In this document: piece by piece, positions 50,236-59,636 of the stretch
Layout of the letters: each line of letters begins with the position of its first letter
Position numbering within the stretch: the first letter of the stretch is position 1
Origin: a virus
Length of the DNA stretch: 64,000 nt
Reading direction: 5' to 3' (one strand)
IMG/VR virus record: IMGVR_UViG_3300020473_000011
Location: 1 to 64,000 of that record
Made by a program: the position numbers and the translations under genes
Notes under the pieces: model-generated
What the model was told of the DNA's origin: nothing
The model's input: only the letters and a program-made list of their open reading frames with translations
The model's database searches: none

Positions 50236-50727
50236 TTAATTTTTACCTTGGTTCGGCCAGTCATTGAGCGGCGCTAGAAGGTTTAGAAGTAACTCTAGAT
50301 CCTCGCGAGCGCGTAAGTCAGGAATAGAGCTAGCGAACTGCGTGTCCCAGCCGCTGTAGCTGGTCTTGTATAGAAAGTACTGGTGTCCATATTCACTGTG
50401 CTTCGAATAGCGAACATAGGCACCCTCACCCGTAACATGAGTCCAGTTCTTCGGAGCATCTGGGTTCTTAACAATAGACTCAAGCCAAGCAAGTTTTTTG
50501 ACTACATCGGATAAGTCACTAACAGCCTTAGCTTTAACAGTGATATAGAAACCGTCGGCTGTCATTTCGATGCTGTCGGCCACTGGGTGTACAGGGTCGA
50601 ACTCAGGAAACCTTTCCAAGTAGAGTGCTAAAGCTTTTACCCAGTTGCATTCGCTGGTGCCAAGCGTGCAGTGAGGGACAAACTGGCGCACCACCTGATA
50701 GAGTGGTGCTGAACTAATTACCGTCAT
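50236..50727 (-). CDS. Hypothetical protein (163 aa)
   Basis: Unknown soluble protein. Overlaps the preceding gene by 14 bases, so it is part of a three-gene minus-strand unit. Confidence 0.75.
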   Translation of the reverse strand: MTVISSAPLYQVVRQFVPHCTLGTSECNWVKALALYLERFPEFDPVHPVADSIEMTADGFYITVKAKAVSDLSDVVKKLAWLESIVKNPDAPKNWTHVTGEGAYVRYSKHSEYGHQYFLYKTSYSGWDTQFASSIPDLRAREDLELLLNLLAPLNDWPNQGKN

Positions 50728-51838
50728 GATGTAACCCTAAGAATGCAGGTGCTGCTTTAAGTTCAGACAGCGGTCTATCGTGTCTTTCATTCGGGCGTGC
50801 CCCCGAGGCAAAGAACCCCTCTAAGTCGGTCATTAGATTGTGCAGTCGTTCATGGATAGAAACCAGCAAGTTCCAATCGTCAGCACTGTACGGGATCGTA
50901 TAATACGTATATTCCTTATCGGTAATACATGTGCTGCTTTTAGGATTAGCGGCAGCCCGCTGTTTGCGCGTCTTTATATCTAGTGCCATTGCATTTGGGT
51001 GGAGTGTCCCATCGTCTTCCATGAGATAGACTGTATCTTCGATCAGGGCACCCTGATACAACTCAAAGCTAGCTGTTTGGTACCTTACCAATCGTTGGAA
51101 TACATCACGGCTAGAAGCTGAGCTAACCCCTGTCAAAAGCTTATAACCGTCGGCATTACCTTCCCGATGCTTGATGCCGACGCAGATCACACGTTCGCCG
51201 TTCGCCGCGTTTAAGAAATGACGACGGTAGACGTGCTTGGTCACAGTGAATGGACTGTCTACGCCAGTGCTGCCCTTTAGTACGACGTCAGTAAGCTCTT
51301 TGTAGGTGTCTGCCGTGAAGAATCCGTGAGCGCGCCCGTCTTTGTCACTCATCACTCTAAAGTTAGGCAGCTTCGTCATTTTAAGTGCCTGCGGAGAGAA
51401 CTCTGTAAAAAACTCACTATCTAAGGGCGCTAAAAACTCATGCACGTTCGTATCATAGAAGATAGGCACCTTGTGGTACGTCTGAACATTGTCAGTGTAA
51501 CCGTAGCGCTCAATAATCCACGAGGGGTAAAGACTGGACAACTTCGCGTGCTTAATTAGCTTTAGCTGTGTAAAGTCTGATGCCTTCGGAAAATGCAGAA
51601 CCATGCCGTCAACTTTGTCATCGAACTGAACACTGCTATGCCCGAAAAAGTTACCCATGGTTGTTGTGTAGCTAGATGACCCTGTTCCGTAGCCAGATAA
51701 GGCGAGGTGTGCTTTTATCTCTTGGGTAGGTGACGAGCACAAGGGTGGGCACCGATACGTACGGTTGTCCGCTGGGTCATAGCTATCGTCATGGAGCTGC
51801 AACACGTCTTCGTATCGCAGCGTCTTTTTATTACTCAT
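50714..51838 (-). CDS. Hypothetical protein (374 aa)
   Basis: Unknown soluble protein with several Cys and many aromatic residues. Overlaps both neighbours by 8-14 bases. Confidence 0.75.
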   Translation of the reverse strand: MSNKKTLRYEDVLQLHDDSYDPADNRTYRCPPLCSSPTQEIKAHLALSGYGTGSSSYTTTMGNFFGHSSVQFDDKVDGMVLHFPKASDFTQLKLIKHAKLSSLYPSWIIERYGYTDNVQTYHKVPIFYDTNVHEFLAPLDSEFFTEFSPQALKMTKLPNFRVMSDKDGRAHGFFTADTYKELTDVVLKGSTGVDSPFTVTKHVYRRHFLNAANGERVICVGIKHREGNADGYKLLTGVSSASSRDVFQRLVRYQTASFELYQGALIEDTVYLMEDDGTLHPNAMALDIKTRKQRAAANPKSSTCITDKEYTYYTIPYSADDWNLLVSIHERLHNLMTDLEGFFASGARPNERHDRPLSELKAAPAFLGLHHDGN

Positions 51839-52550
51839 TATTTACTCGTTGTTGGTTGTTAAGGTAAGCAGCAGCCTGCTTCCATTGTTCGTTGGTTACA
51901 TAAGGGTCTCGTTGCTTACAGGCTGCGAGCGTCTTTTGCGTGATCGTACGACGTAAGCCCTTATTGTTACTTAGCTGGACATCAGTGTATTGACTTCGTA
52001 CCTTGCGGGCTACGATAAACAGCGCCTGCGCCAACTCTTCGATAGACTTAGTGCTCGTATTTTCTTTTGCGTGACGTAGGTCATCTTCGCGCTTATTAAT
52101 ACGCCATTTAATTTCGGTGAAGGTGTCCGCGTTTGACCCACCGACCATTTGGTAGCGCTCTTTGATAACGTTACAGGCTTTGTGGTCGCCACGTGTAACC
52201 GCCATGTTGAACTCGTGAAGTTCATCCTTAGACTCTTGGAGCGCAGCCTCAGCCTTACCAATATGATCAAGACTGCCTACCTCACCTGCCGCATAGACTT
52301 TAAGGTCTTCACTCATGAACAGCTGTGAGCCATCAAGAAACTCGAATACGTTCACACTCGTTGTCTTATTGGCAATACGGTACAGTCGCACAGGACGATG
52401 TGGTGCATCGAGTGTTACCGTGCTTTGGTCACAGCCAATAGAGCCACTTAGCAGCTTATCAGCAAATGATGGGTGAGCAGGTAGCTTAAAGGTATAGCCT
52501 AATTCAATGGCATCCATTACAGCATGTGCATGTGTAGGTGATTGTGACAT
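51831..52550 (-). CDS. Hypothetical protein (239 aa)
   Basis: ATG at 52550 has AAGGAAG upstream; the longer reading to 52706 would swallow the promoter and is rejected. Helical middle region (KAEAALQESKDELHEFNMAV). First gene of the unit under a TTGTACAA-class promoter. Confidence 0.75.
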   Translation of the reverse strand: MSQSPTHAHAVMDAIELGYTFKLPAHPSFADKLLSGSIGCDQSTVTLDAPHRPVRLYRIANKTTSVNVFEFLDGSQLFMSEDLKVYAAGEVGSLDHIGKAEAALQESKDELHEFNMAVTRGDHKACNVIKERYQMVGGSNADTFTEIKWRINKREDDLRHAKENTSTKSIEELAQALFIVARKVRSQYTDVQLSNNKGLRRTITQKTLAACKQRDPYVTNEQWKQAAAYLNNQQRVNNE

Positions 52551-52594
52551 GTCGGTCTTCCTTTCGATAAATTGTGGTATCACTTTCTGAGGCC

Positions 52595-52624
52595 AATATA
52601 GCGCAGCCACTGCTAGTTGTACAA
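52595..52624 (-). promoter_or_regulatory. TTGTACAA-class promoter (minus)
   Basis: On the minus strand TTGTAC, 18 bp containing GGCTGCGC, TATATT (52595-52600). Leader GATACC follows. A second TTGTACAA lies at 52706-52713. Confidence 0.75.
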
Positions 52625-52718
52625 CACTTTTTTGAGTGAAAGTCGCTGTATTGTAAGGGATTTTGAAAGTATGCACCATTGGGTTCTTGGTATGCCCAGA
52701 CTTCATTGTACAAAGAAA

Positions 52719-52748
52719 AAAACCGCCAAGATGATCGGCGGTTTTGGT
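52719..52748. terminator. Intrinsic terminator
   Basis: AAAACCGCC...GGCGGTTTT stem with A and T tracts on the two sides. It may close a small RNA read from the right. Confidence 0.8.
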
Positions 52749-52749
52749 C

Positions 52750-52930
52750 GTTCTATATAGAGTTTCATGAAAACAAACTGTCTCCCGACAGTGGGGCAGC
52801 TACACAGTCACTGGTTCTTGCCGACGGGCAATACCTAACACCGCGTCCCAGTGGTTGTGTAGCCTAGTGACTAACCCAGTTCATGGCCAGCTCGAAAGCC
52901 ATTAACCCAGTTAGTCCCATTCTTTTTTAT
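52750..52930. ncRNA. Candidate structured non-coding RNA
   Basis: A gene-free stretch with three strong stem-loops: ACTGTC/GACAGT near 52780; a long stem GCTACACA..CTGG with CCAG..TGTGTAGC spanning about 52798-52865; and nested GACTAAC[ATGGC/GCCAT]GTTAGTC (52869-52917), followed on the plus strand by ATTCTTTTTTA. Dense nested pairing without an ORF suggests a functional RNA. Strand is unresolved because terminators exist at both ends. Confidence 0.45.
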
Positions 52931-52938
52931 AGACGTCG

Positions 52939-53403
52939 CTAAGCTTGAGTCTTGCGCAGCGCGTCAAGCTCTGCACGAACCTCATCGGCAGACTTATTCT
53001 CTAGCTCTCGCTGCTCGATGCGGTCTAGCTGTGCCATTAGTTCCTTTTCTTTCGCGCGTAGTTCAGCCTCTGCTCTTGCAGCGTCATCTTCTGCAATACG
53101 CGACTCGATAATGCCCTTAACAATATCGAATGCAAGCTGAGTCTTCACGTTGACTTTATTGCGCTTAACAAAACTTAGTTCACCTGCTTCTTTGATTTCG
53201 CGGTCTAGCTTAATTGCGATCTCATCAAGGTAAGCCTCGTCATTCTTATCTTTACGGCGGAATGTAAGAGGCATTTCGTAAAGGTCTTCGATTGAGAAGC
53301 GCCCGCCTACATTTTGAGATACAAAGCGTAACTTGATGCGAAGACCCGCAACAATTTTTTCTTCTAGGGACATCTTTGCTAATTTGTCTGATGTTAATTG
53401 CAT
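52939..53403 (-). CDS. Coiled-coil hypothetical protein (154 aa)
   Basis: The first 70 residues look like a folded domain; residues 95-154 form a strong Ala/Glu/Arg coiled coil (ELRAKEKELMAQLDRIEQRE). AAGGAT precedes the ATG. It lies 14 bases after the 677-residue gene, so probably the same transcript. Function unknown. Confidence 0.75.
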   Translation of the reverse strand: MQLTSDKLAKMSLEEKIVAGLRIKLRFVSQNVGGRFSIEDLYEMPLTFRRKDKNDEAYLDEIAIKLDREIKEAGELSFVKRNKVNVKTQLAFDIVKGIIESRIAEDDAARAEAELRAKEKELMAQLDRIEQRELENKSADEVRAELDALRKTQA

Positions 53404-53417
53404 GGTACTTATCCTTC

Positions 53418-55451
53418 TTAGAATGTAACTTTAACTACGCGGTTAAATGAACCGCTAACTTTAACTAGTAACGCGTTGCGCTGCGTTGATGAAAAACCAA
53501 GACCGCTTAGCTGGTCATCTGTAGGGTCGGCCTTCAACTTAGAACCGAGTGCTTCAAATACCTTGCGGTGTTTGTTCAGTTCAGGTGCTAAGTTTTCGTT
53601 GTAGAATCCACGGATCTTGTCAGGTGACTGGCAGCCCTCTAGCATGAAGAAGAAGTGCTTATTACCAGTCTCTTCACCGTCCCAGTGGTTCGGTGAGTTC
53701 ATTACCATTGATACTTTTGACCATTGATGTGTGTTAACACCCCACTCTTGGCGTGAAGCCTCTGACCCTTTGATTGAGCTGATGATCTTGACGCCCTCAC
53801 TGTGCGAGTAGTCGAACTCAAGCACTATGATACTGCGGCCGTTTTGTAGTGCGTCTTTGTGTTCAAACTTAATGGTATTCCCGAAGTACTCAAATTCTAA
53901 AACAAAGCCAAAATCAATACGTTCACGTTGACGGAAGTTCTTCACCCGTACGCGATGGCGACCCTCTTGCATACGTGAACGGTCGGCATAGGCAATGTTT
54001 TCAACGGGTGTGCGTGAGTCGACACCCGTCGCGTTCATATCAATATCAAGGAACCCACCTGTGCGATAGCTTTTCTTGGAAGTAAAGTCGATCACATTAC
54101 CGTCAGGCTCTTCCATGCTAAGGTCTAAGTCGTCGCCATTGAACCATGCTAGAGAACTACGCACGTCCGCGTTGACATTACCGCCTGCGGCCTTAACCAA
54201 CTGGGTAATAGAAGCGTCGGCCAACTCGCCATTATAGCTCCAAGAGAAGTTGTTAGGCCACTTCAACATATTAGGCGCATCAGGGTACACAGGCGCAACA
54301 AGGCTGACCAGATTCGGCACATGTCGGTTTTCCATCATGACTTCAAGACTAGTGGCCTTTGGTAGCACATCTGCTACGAAGTCCTCAATGCTAATCTCTT
54401 CGACCTTATCGAACTTTTGCTTATTGTTGGCCTTTGTAGGCGCGAGAAGGTCAAGCGCATTACCCTTCATTTTCTTTTGAGCATCACGGTCGGCGAAGAG
54501 CACGTTATTCACTGTGATGTCTTCTAACCGAGCTGGGCGGCGGTAAAGCGAGTCTTCGAAGCCAAGCTGTATGATGGTCTCATTCGCTTCATCGATCTGC
54601 TTTTGTGTGATAAGGGCAGTTGGGCGCTTATAGTTCTCAGGCGCAACCTTCGCTTCATAAGATTTTACGGCATCTTCTAGGTCGCTGCCTTCGGAAAGGT
54701 CTGATAAGAGCGTCCCCATAGAAGTGTTGCGAAAACGGCCACTGTTACCAAGTTCTACAGACTTTTCCCAGAAAAACAGTTGTTCTTTTAGTGGGTCATC
54801 TAGTTTTTCTATGCGAGCGAACTCAGTTTTAACCTTAACGAGCGTGTCAACGATATGCTTGAACTCTTCACCGCGATACAAGGATCCCTGTGCAATTAGG
54901 TCACTTACTAACTCACACGAATAAAGGTCTACCTCACGTACGGAGCGCTCTAGTACCATTTTGTTAGCACGGGTGTCTGAAAGGTATGAGCCAGCCTCGG
55001 CATTTACAAACTTGTTAGGTAGGTCAAAATAGAAGTGTTCCCACTTCTTCTGTTCACCATTGGCCATAGGCTCAAAGTTGTGAGAAGTGCCCACGCGGGT
55101 TTCCCAGTGACGATACACATTCTGGATAGAGTCGCTATGTTGGCGTACGAAAAGGGAAAGTGCGTCAGCTACGGCCTGACGGAAGTCACTAAGCTCAATA
55201 TCCCACACTGTAACTAGTTTGCCATCAATGATAGCAATAACATTACCAATATTTCGGATGAAGTTGCGGCAGCAAGCGCAATCGTGTTCAGTACGTTCGC
55301 GATAAAGAGGGTTGGTGCCTTTAGGGAAGCTTGAAAGATATTCGTTGTACAACTCGTCTTTATTTAACTCGACGGTGTATAGCTCAGTGCTGTTTTCGGT
55401 CATATACGCTAACTGCGCATTAACAGCGTCACGCATGGCATTAAAGCTCAT
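53418..55451 (-). CDS. Large protein with Cys cluster (677 aa)
   Basis: An unrecognised 677-residue protein. The N-terminal HDCACCRNFIRNIGNVIAI contains CxCC, likely metal-binding; I recall this motif in uncharacterised actinophage and plasmid proteins. Residues ~385-420 read LVSLVAPVYPDAPNMLKWP and FSWSYNGELADAS, and the C-terminus has a beta-rich domain (FVLEFEYFGNTIKFEHKD). A leader AACCGATAC (complement of 55473-55481) and GGAGAG precede the ATG. Function unknown. Confidence 0.75.
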   Translation of the reverse strand: MSFNAMRDAVNAQLAYMTENSTELYTVELNKDELYNEYLSSFPKGTNPLYRERTEHDCACCRNFIRNIGNVIAIIDGKLVTVWDIELSDFRQAVADALSLFVRQHSDSIQNVYRHWETRVGTSHNFEPMANGEQKKWEHFYFDLPNKFVNAEAGSYLSDTRANKMVLERSVREVDLYSCELVSDLIAQGSLYRGEEFKHIVDTLVKVKTEFARIEKLDDPLKEQLFFWEKSVELGNSGRFRNTSMGTLLSDLSEGSDLEDAVKSYEAKVAPENYKRPTALITQKQIDEANETIIQLGFEDSLYRRPARLEDITVNNVLFADRDAQKKMKGNALDLLAPTKANNKQKFDKVEEISIEDFVADVLPKATSLEVMMENRHVPNLVSLVAPVYPDAPNMLKWPNNFSWSYNGELADASITQLVKAAGGNVNADVRSSLAWFNGDDLDLSMEEPDGNVIDFTSKKSYRTGGFLDIDMNATGVDSRTPVENIAYADRSRMQEGRHRVRVKNFRQRERIDFGFVLEFEYFGNTIKFEHKDALQNGRSIIVLEFDYSHSEGVKIISSIKGSEASRQEWGVNTHQWSKVSMVMNSPNHWDGEETGNKHFFFMLEGCQSPDKIRGFYNENLAPELNKHRKVFEALGSKLKADPTDDQLSGLGFSSTQRNALLVKVSGSFNRVVKVTF

Positions 55452-55591
55452 GGAACTCTCCTGTGTATCATAGTATCGGTTAGTTTTGACTTGTTATCTT
55501 CTAAGCCAAAATTCGTTTATAAAATAAATCGACGCGAACTATGTCACATAAGTTACTACGCTGCAAGCGTTTTGAGCTGAAAAACTTTTAG
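55452..55591 (-). promoter_or_regulatory. Promoter gap of 677-aa gene
   Basis: On the minus strand GCTTGCAGCG, AT-rich DNA with TATAAA, then ACTAACCGATAC. There is no TTGTACAA core. Confidence 0.45.
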
Positions 55592-56401
55592 TTAAGGTGC
55601 GGCCTTAACTTTTACGTTTTTGATGACCGTTTGGCGGATCCCTTTGTATTCGTCGTGTTTTTTGATTACAAAATCAAGTGTAACTTGGTTACCCTTCGCA
55701 AGCTCACCACCAAGGTCTGAGCTGCCCATATATTTAAGAAGCTCACCCGAGCGCGTGACAAACAGGATGACGTTCGTCCAACCGAAGTGGCCGTTAAAGC
55801 CATATTTGTCGGCCACCGTAGCTGTAATGCGACGAAGCTTATCACCCTCTTCACCGAAAAACTCACCGTTACCATCTTTGTTAAGCTGAGCAACCTTTAA
55901 TTTCTCAGGGAAATGTTCGCGTAGGTACTCTGCGAGTTGGCCAGCTGTTGACTGAGGCTCTTCTTTGCCCTTTTTAAGCCAAAACTCGAACCAGCCTTGG
56001 TCATTCTTAGCAACACACTCCTTGATAGGCGCGCCCTTATCCTTACCGAAAGGGTATAGCCCTTTCGCTAGATAAGAGTTTTGCTCGGCGCTACGAGCTT
56101 CTACGCGTTGCACGCGTGTTTCGTTGTAAGCTTTAATGCGCTTTGCTTCGTTCTCAAGGCGTCGACGCTCATTCTCCGTAAGGGTGTGCTTAGGCTCTGA
56201 GATCAAATGACCCAGCTTGGTGACTATCTCAACGGCGCGTACATGGCATGTTGATAATGCACGTACATATACATCGCGTAAAAGTATCTTCTCAGACTTC
56301 TCACCGAAGTTGTTCGTTAAAACGACAGTTTCTTCAAACTGATGGCGTAACGAATAGCGTGAGCCTTTTGCGCCAGTAGTTAAGTAATAACATGAGTACA
56401 T
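55592..56401 (-). CDS. Hypothetical protein with OB-like C-terminus (269 aa)
   Basis: The N-terminal half is helical and charged. The C-terminal ~100 residues (RITATVADKYGF, GWTNVILFVTRSGELL, QVTLDFVIKKHDEYKGIRQT) match a motif, VxLxxTVKxHxEYxGxxQT, that I recall in phage and plasmid proteins with an OB-like, probably nucleic-acid-related domain. It lies upstream of the 677-residue gene; in other elements the two motifs co-occur, from memory. Confidence 0.7.
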   Translation of the reverse strand: MYSCYYLTTGAKGSRYSLRHQFEETVVLTNNFGEKSEKILLRDVYVRALSTCHVRAVEIVTKLGHLISEPKHTLTENERRRLENEAKRIKAYNETRVQRVEARSAEQNSYLAKGLYPFGKDKGAPIKECVAKNDQGWFEFWLKKGKEEPQSTAGQLAEYLREHFPEKLKVAQLNKDGNGEFFGEEGDKLRRITATVADKYGFNGHFGWTNVILFVTRSGELLKYMGSSDLGGELAKGNQVTLDFVIKKHDEYKGIRQTVIKNVKVKAAP

Positions 56402-56679
56402 TGTCGTTTCCTTCTCTTCGGTTCGTTTAAGTATTCATTGTAAACGGCTGCATTGCAAGCGTTTACGTTTGATAGTGCTACTATAGCAGGTTGAATGTGA
56501 AACGCAACATCGTTGTACAATGATTTTCAAAAAAGTGAAGCTAATTCATTAGATTCAATGAATGGTTGTGCCGCAAGGGACACTCTGGTAATTTACGTCG
56601 GCCATAAAAGGCTGCACCCCAATGGTGTGAGCCGCATAACTGAGACGCTGACAACTGACACTAACGTGGAGACATCACT
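56402..56679. promoter_or_regulatory. Divergent control gap
   Basis: Holds dyad GGCTGCATTGCAAGC (56446-56460), CTATAG near 56481, and ATCGTTGTACAATGAT (core 56513-56520). On the minus strand the core is 29 bp from TATAGT, so here it acts away from the -35. The plus-strand gene has GGAGA before its ATG. Confidence 0.6.
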
Positions 56680-57057
56680 ATGAGAACTGAACGGGCTTAC
56701 CTCACAGCATCCAACAACCGCTGGGTCTTCTTACTGCTAATCTTTATCGTGGTAATACCGCTTTTGTACAACATTATCATGCCAATTGATAGAGAAGAGC
56801 CTGTGGCTACAAATGGCTCGACAATAGCGACAACAAGCACACTTAGCCTTAAAGACATCACGAAGAACATGAGCTTTGTATGCTTAAACGATTATGTCTA
56901 CATGCACCCGAAGGGCTACCCACGAGCTTTAGAGCCTGTCCTAATTAATGGCAATGACATAAGTACAGGTGCAAGGCTTATCCCATGCGATGACTATGAA
57001 CTTGTGTACAATGCTGTTCTGAGTGTTGAGGATGCCATGGGGAAGGGCAATGAATAA
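56680..57057 (+). CDS. Single-TM anchored protein (125 aa)
   Basis: N-terminal hydrophobic helix (VFLLLIFIVVIPLLYNIIM, residues 16-34), then a ~90-residue soluble domain with two Cys. Overlaps the HAD gene by eight bases. Probably periplasmic domain; function unknown. Confidence 0.7.
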   Translation: MRTERAYLTASNNRWVFLLLIFIVVIPLLYNIIMPIDREEPVATNGSTIATTSTLSLKDITKNMSFVCLNDYVYMHPKGYPRALEPVLINGNDISTGARLIPCDDYELVYNAVLSVEDAMGKGNE

Positions 57058-57583
57058 CGGTACTTCTGAAAGCACTGTGAGCTTGCTTTTTCTAGACATT
57101 GACGGCGTTCTACGCGGGCTTCACACTAAGGCTTCGCCGTACAAGCGTGCGGCTATCGAACGCATGGGCATTCACGATGCGAGAACTCAGCTCGAACTAA
57201 CACTGTTAGACTGGTACTTGGTACAGCAACTTTGTGCTTTCGTGACGGCTAACAATATCAAGGTTGTCGTGACCTCTACTTGGCGTGAGGGCTGGGAATC
57301 CGAGCACTTTACCGAGCTGTTTAGGTTATGTGGTGCGGAGCTTGCCAACGACTGCATCATAGGATGCACACCCCTCATGGACGAGATAAGCGAAACGAGT
57401 AAACGGGGTCATGAGATCAAGGCATACCTAGATGACACCCAAAGGAAGCGCAACTATGCAATCTTAGATGATCAAGGGGTTAAGGCATTCTTGCCTGAGC
57501 AATACGAACGCTTAGTCAGCACGTGCCCCTATAAGGGGTTGCTCGCATCGGACTTGGACAAGGTACTAGGCCATTTTGCCTAG
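57050..57583 (+). CDS. HAD phosphatase (SAK-type), second copy
   Basis: A 177-residue HAD protein: SLLFLDIDGVLRG (motif I Asp pair), VVVTSTWREGW (motif II) and YAILDDQGVKAFL (motif IV Asp pair). The pattern LDIDGVL, TSTWR and DDQG is that of the HAD domain of Swiss-Army-knife RNA repair proteins. It is a shorter relative of the 15242-16000 gene. ATG at 57050 has GGGAAGG upstream. Likely acts on nucleic-acid or nucleotide phosphates. Confidence 0.85.
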   Translation: MNNGTSESTVSLLFLDIDGVLRGLHTKASPYKRAAIERMGIHDARTQLELTLLDWYLVQQLCAFVTANNIKVVVTSTWREGWESEHFTELFRLCGAELANDCIIGCTPLMDEISETSKRGHEIKAYLDDTQRKRNYAILDDQGVKAFLPEQYERLVSTCPYKGLLASDLDKVLGHFA

Positions 57584-58068
57584 TGAATCCCGCCATTCAT
57601 ACCGATGAGGCATTTGTCTTCTATAATGCCGTCACAGAGTAAAATGGCACTACATAGGTTTGAACTAGGCATGCGCTCAAAAACCATAATAACGGCACGT
57701 TTTTCAGAGGTGATGAGAAACCTCGTAAGGGTGTCGAACCGACGCTTTAGGGCTGTACGTTGCTGTGGGGTTGGCGGTATGCGGTAGTCTCTCACAAAGC
57801 GACCCTCAAAAAAGACCTCATGCTTACGCTTTAGCTTATTGGCCTCAATAACGTGGGTAGAGCACATTTTTAGAATGTTCTTTATGTCAGAGACATTTAA
57901 AATCGTGAGGTCGTCACCGCAGTACTGCGTAATGATAGCCTCGACAAGCTCGGAGTTGATGCACACATAGCCGCCTTTTGAAGCTGTTACCATCTGGCCT
58001 CTTTCCATGGCGACGTCATAATCCATCAAGTATTTAAGCACAGATTTTGAGACTTGAACTTCAATCAT
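57580..58068 (-). CDS. Hypothetical protein (162 aa)
   Basis: ATG at 58068 follows AGGTGGA; GTG at 58083 is possible. Convergent with the HAD gene, overlapping by four bases. Unknown. Confidence 0.65.
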   Translation of the reverse strand: MIEVQVSKSVLKYLMDYDVAMERGQMVTASKGGYVCINSELVEAIITQYCGDDLTILNVSDIKNILKMCSTHVIEANKLKRKHEVFFEGRFVRDYRIPPTPQQRTALKRRFDTLTRFLITSEKRAVIMVFERMPSSNLCSAILLCDGIIEDKCLIGMNGGIH

Positions 58069-58300
58069 TGCACAATCTTCCACCTAAATTCGCTAAACCC
58101 TCGTAAATATTGTACAACAATAGTACGAAACGGCCTATGGCGCAAGCATTTTGGCACCTAATATACAGTACTTTGATCAGTGTTTGTCTTAAACTGACCC
58201 AACGAACTAATGGTGCTGCTTCGAATATTTCGATTATTGACTTCGCTGCTATTTCAACTATTATTCCGCCCTACATTTATAGAGTAGACGGTTAATTGAT
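58069..58300 (+). promoter_or_regulatory. Gap with TTGTACAA upstream of antitoxin-like gene
   Basis: TTGTACAA at 58110-58117 and AT-rich DNA. A 61-codon plus-strand reading here looks like chance. I see no other structure. Confidence 0.4.
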
Positions 58301-58753
58301 ATGGTGGATTGTAAAAGACTAAATGGTGCAGAAGATCAACAGCTTGCTGCCTTTGCACGCAAGCAGCTTGGTGAGGTACTTTCCACAGGCGAGCAAGATT
58401 ACAGGGTTCGTATTTACGATGCAGGCGGCAATGCCCATGAGCTTTGTCTCCCGACGGTGGCCTTAGAACTTTTTTCGGATGCCCTCGCTATCATGGCAAA
58501 AGGCGACGCCGTCGCGCTGGGTCAGGTTGGGGCTGAGTTGACTACACAGGAAGCTGCCGACCTTTTGGGTATGTCTCGGCCAACGTTCATTAAACTTCTT
58601 GATGCGGATGCACTACCCCACACTAGAAAAGGGAATCGTCGCAAGGTGTCTATCGAAGACGTCTTGGCTTATAAGAAAAAGAATGCAGACGGCCGCCTTG
58701 ACGCATTAGGTCAGCTTAGTAGTCTAGACCAAGAGCTAGGATTAGGCTACTAG
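58301..58753 (+). CDS. Antitoxin-like HTH protein (excisionase fold)
   Basis: A 150-residue protein whose C-terminal half carries an excisionase-type HTH: ELTTQEAADLLGMSRPTFIKLLD and then LPHTRKGNRRKVSIEDVLAYKK (quoted in parts: ELTTQEAADLLGMSRPTFIK, RKGNRRKVSIEDVL). The N-terminal ~75 residues match antitoxins paired with PIN-domain toxins in bacteria. No toxin follows: the next gene is on the other strand. It is an orphan antitoxin, possibly protecting the element or acting as regulator. Confidence 0.75.
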   Translation: MVDCKRLNGAEDQQLAAFARKQLGEVLSTGEQDYRVRIYDAGGNAHELCLPTVALELFSDALAIMAKGDAVALGQVGAELTTQEAADLLGMSRPTFIKLLDADALPHTRKGNRRKVSIEDVLAYKKKNADGRLDALGQLSSLDQELGLGY

Positions 58754-58762
58754 CTGCTTGAG

Positions 58763-58783
58763 AGCCAGCGCACGGCTGGCTTC
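58763..58783. terminator. Stem-loop between convergent genes
   Basis: AGCCAGC-GCAC-GGCTGGCT, a strong stem in the 36-base gap. Confidence 0.6.
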
Positions 58784-58789
58784 GTACAT

Positions 58790-59635
58790 TCAGCTGTTGG
58801 CCACAACTTTCTTTGCAGCGGTGACAAGCCAATCATAATGGTCGGTGCCTACAGGAACTGCATCAGCTGAGCTACCCGATTGCACCTTATCGTAGAAGGC
58901 CAAGGCTTCTTTTAGCTCATCAATATCACCACGTTTTTGCGTAAACTCCCCCGTCTCTGTATTAAAGCGGATCTGATGCTTACTGAGGGCACGAGCCGCA
59001 TCAGTATAGCAGGCTGCATAGCATTCGCTTTCCGACGTATCGCGGTCGTAATGCTCTGGGTCGACACCTGTCGCCTCTGACAGCGTAGAAACCATTTGGT
59101 CGAGACAGTCACGATAATAGTCGGCCTCGTCAGTCGGGTTGGACAGGTGGTTTATGACCTTTAGCTCAGCGTCTATGGCTTCTTGGCCTTTAGGCACGCA
59201 ACAGCCATCATGGTGAACAATACACTGGTCTGAAAGCGCATCTTGTGTCGCCCCGCAGAAATCGCAACAGCGCCAGCCACCAACTAGCGTTGTATAAGGC
59301 ACGCTATCTACGGTTGGCTCATCGACTGACCCAAAGGTAAGGCCATGGGCTTTCATTTGGTTTAGGATGTCTAATGATTGCTTTAAAAGAGCTACAGTGT
59401 CTTCACAGCAAAAAGAGACAACCCGTTCCTTTGCAGCTTCTGCATCAGCGAAAGAACCTATGTGCTCCGTCCCAATAGTGGCCTGCCAAGAACAATCGCC
59501 TTTGCCTGAGACATAGAAGACTCGTGCCTTCATACCTAATACGGGTATATCTGCTGAATAGCTGGGAAGGTCAGCCTTCGTCTCTGTTTGCGCCCAATTT
59601 AAGATTAAGCCCGAGGCTGTGTTAATGCTTGTCAT
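58790..59635 (-). CDS. Cys-rich hypothetical protein (281 aa)
   Basis: Residues ~122-148 contain CCDFCGATQ and CIVHHDGCC, a probable zinc site. The rest is acidic and unrecognised. First of four closely packed small minus-strand genes in reverse order, with the unit's 5' end near 60609. Confidence 0.7.
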   Translation of the reverse strand: MTSINTASGLILNWAQTETKADLPSYSADIPVLGMKARVFYVSGKGDCSWQATIGTEHIGSFADAEAAKERVVSFCCEDTVALLKQSLDILNQMKAHGLTFGSVDEPTVDSVPYTTLVGGWRCCDFCGATQDALSDQCIVHHDGCCVPKGQEAIDAELKVINHLSNPTDEADYYRDCLDQMVSTLSEATGVDPEHYDRDTSESECYAACYTDAARALSKHQIRFNTETGEFTQKRGDIDELKEALAFYDKVQSGSSADAVPVGTDHYDWLVTAAKKVVANS

Positions 59636-59636
59636 A

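Noticed and set aside
58110-58295. 61-codon plus-strand ORF
   Set aside because: Lies in a promoter gap over a TTGTACAA site, with no ribosome binding site and an unnatural composition.
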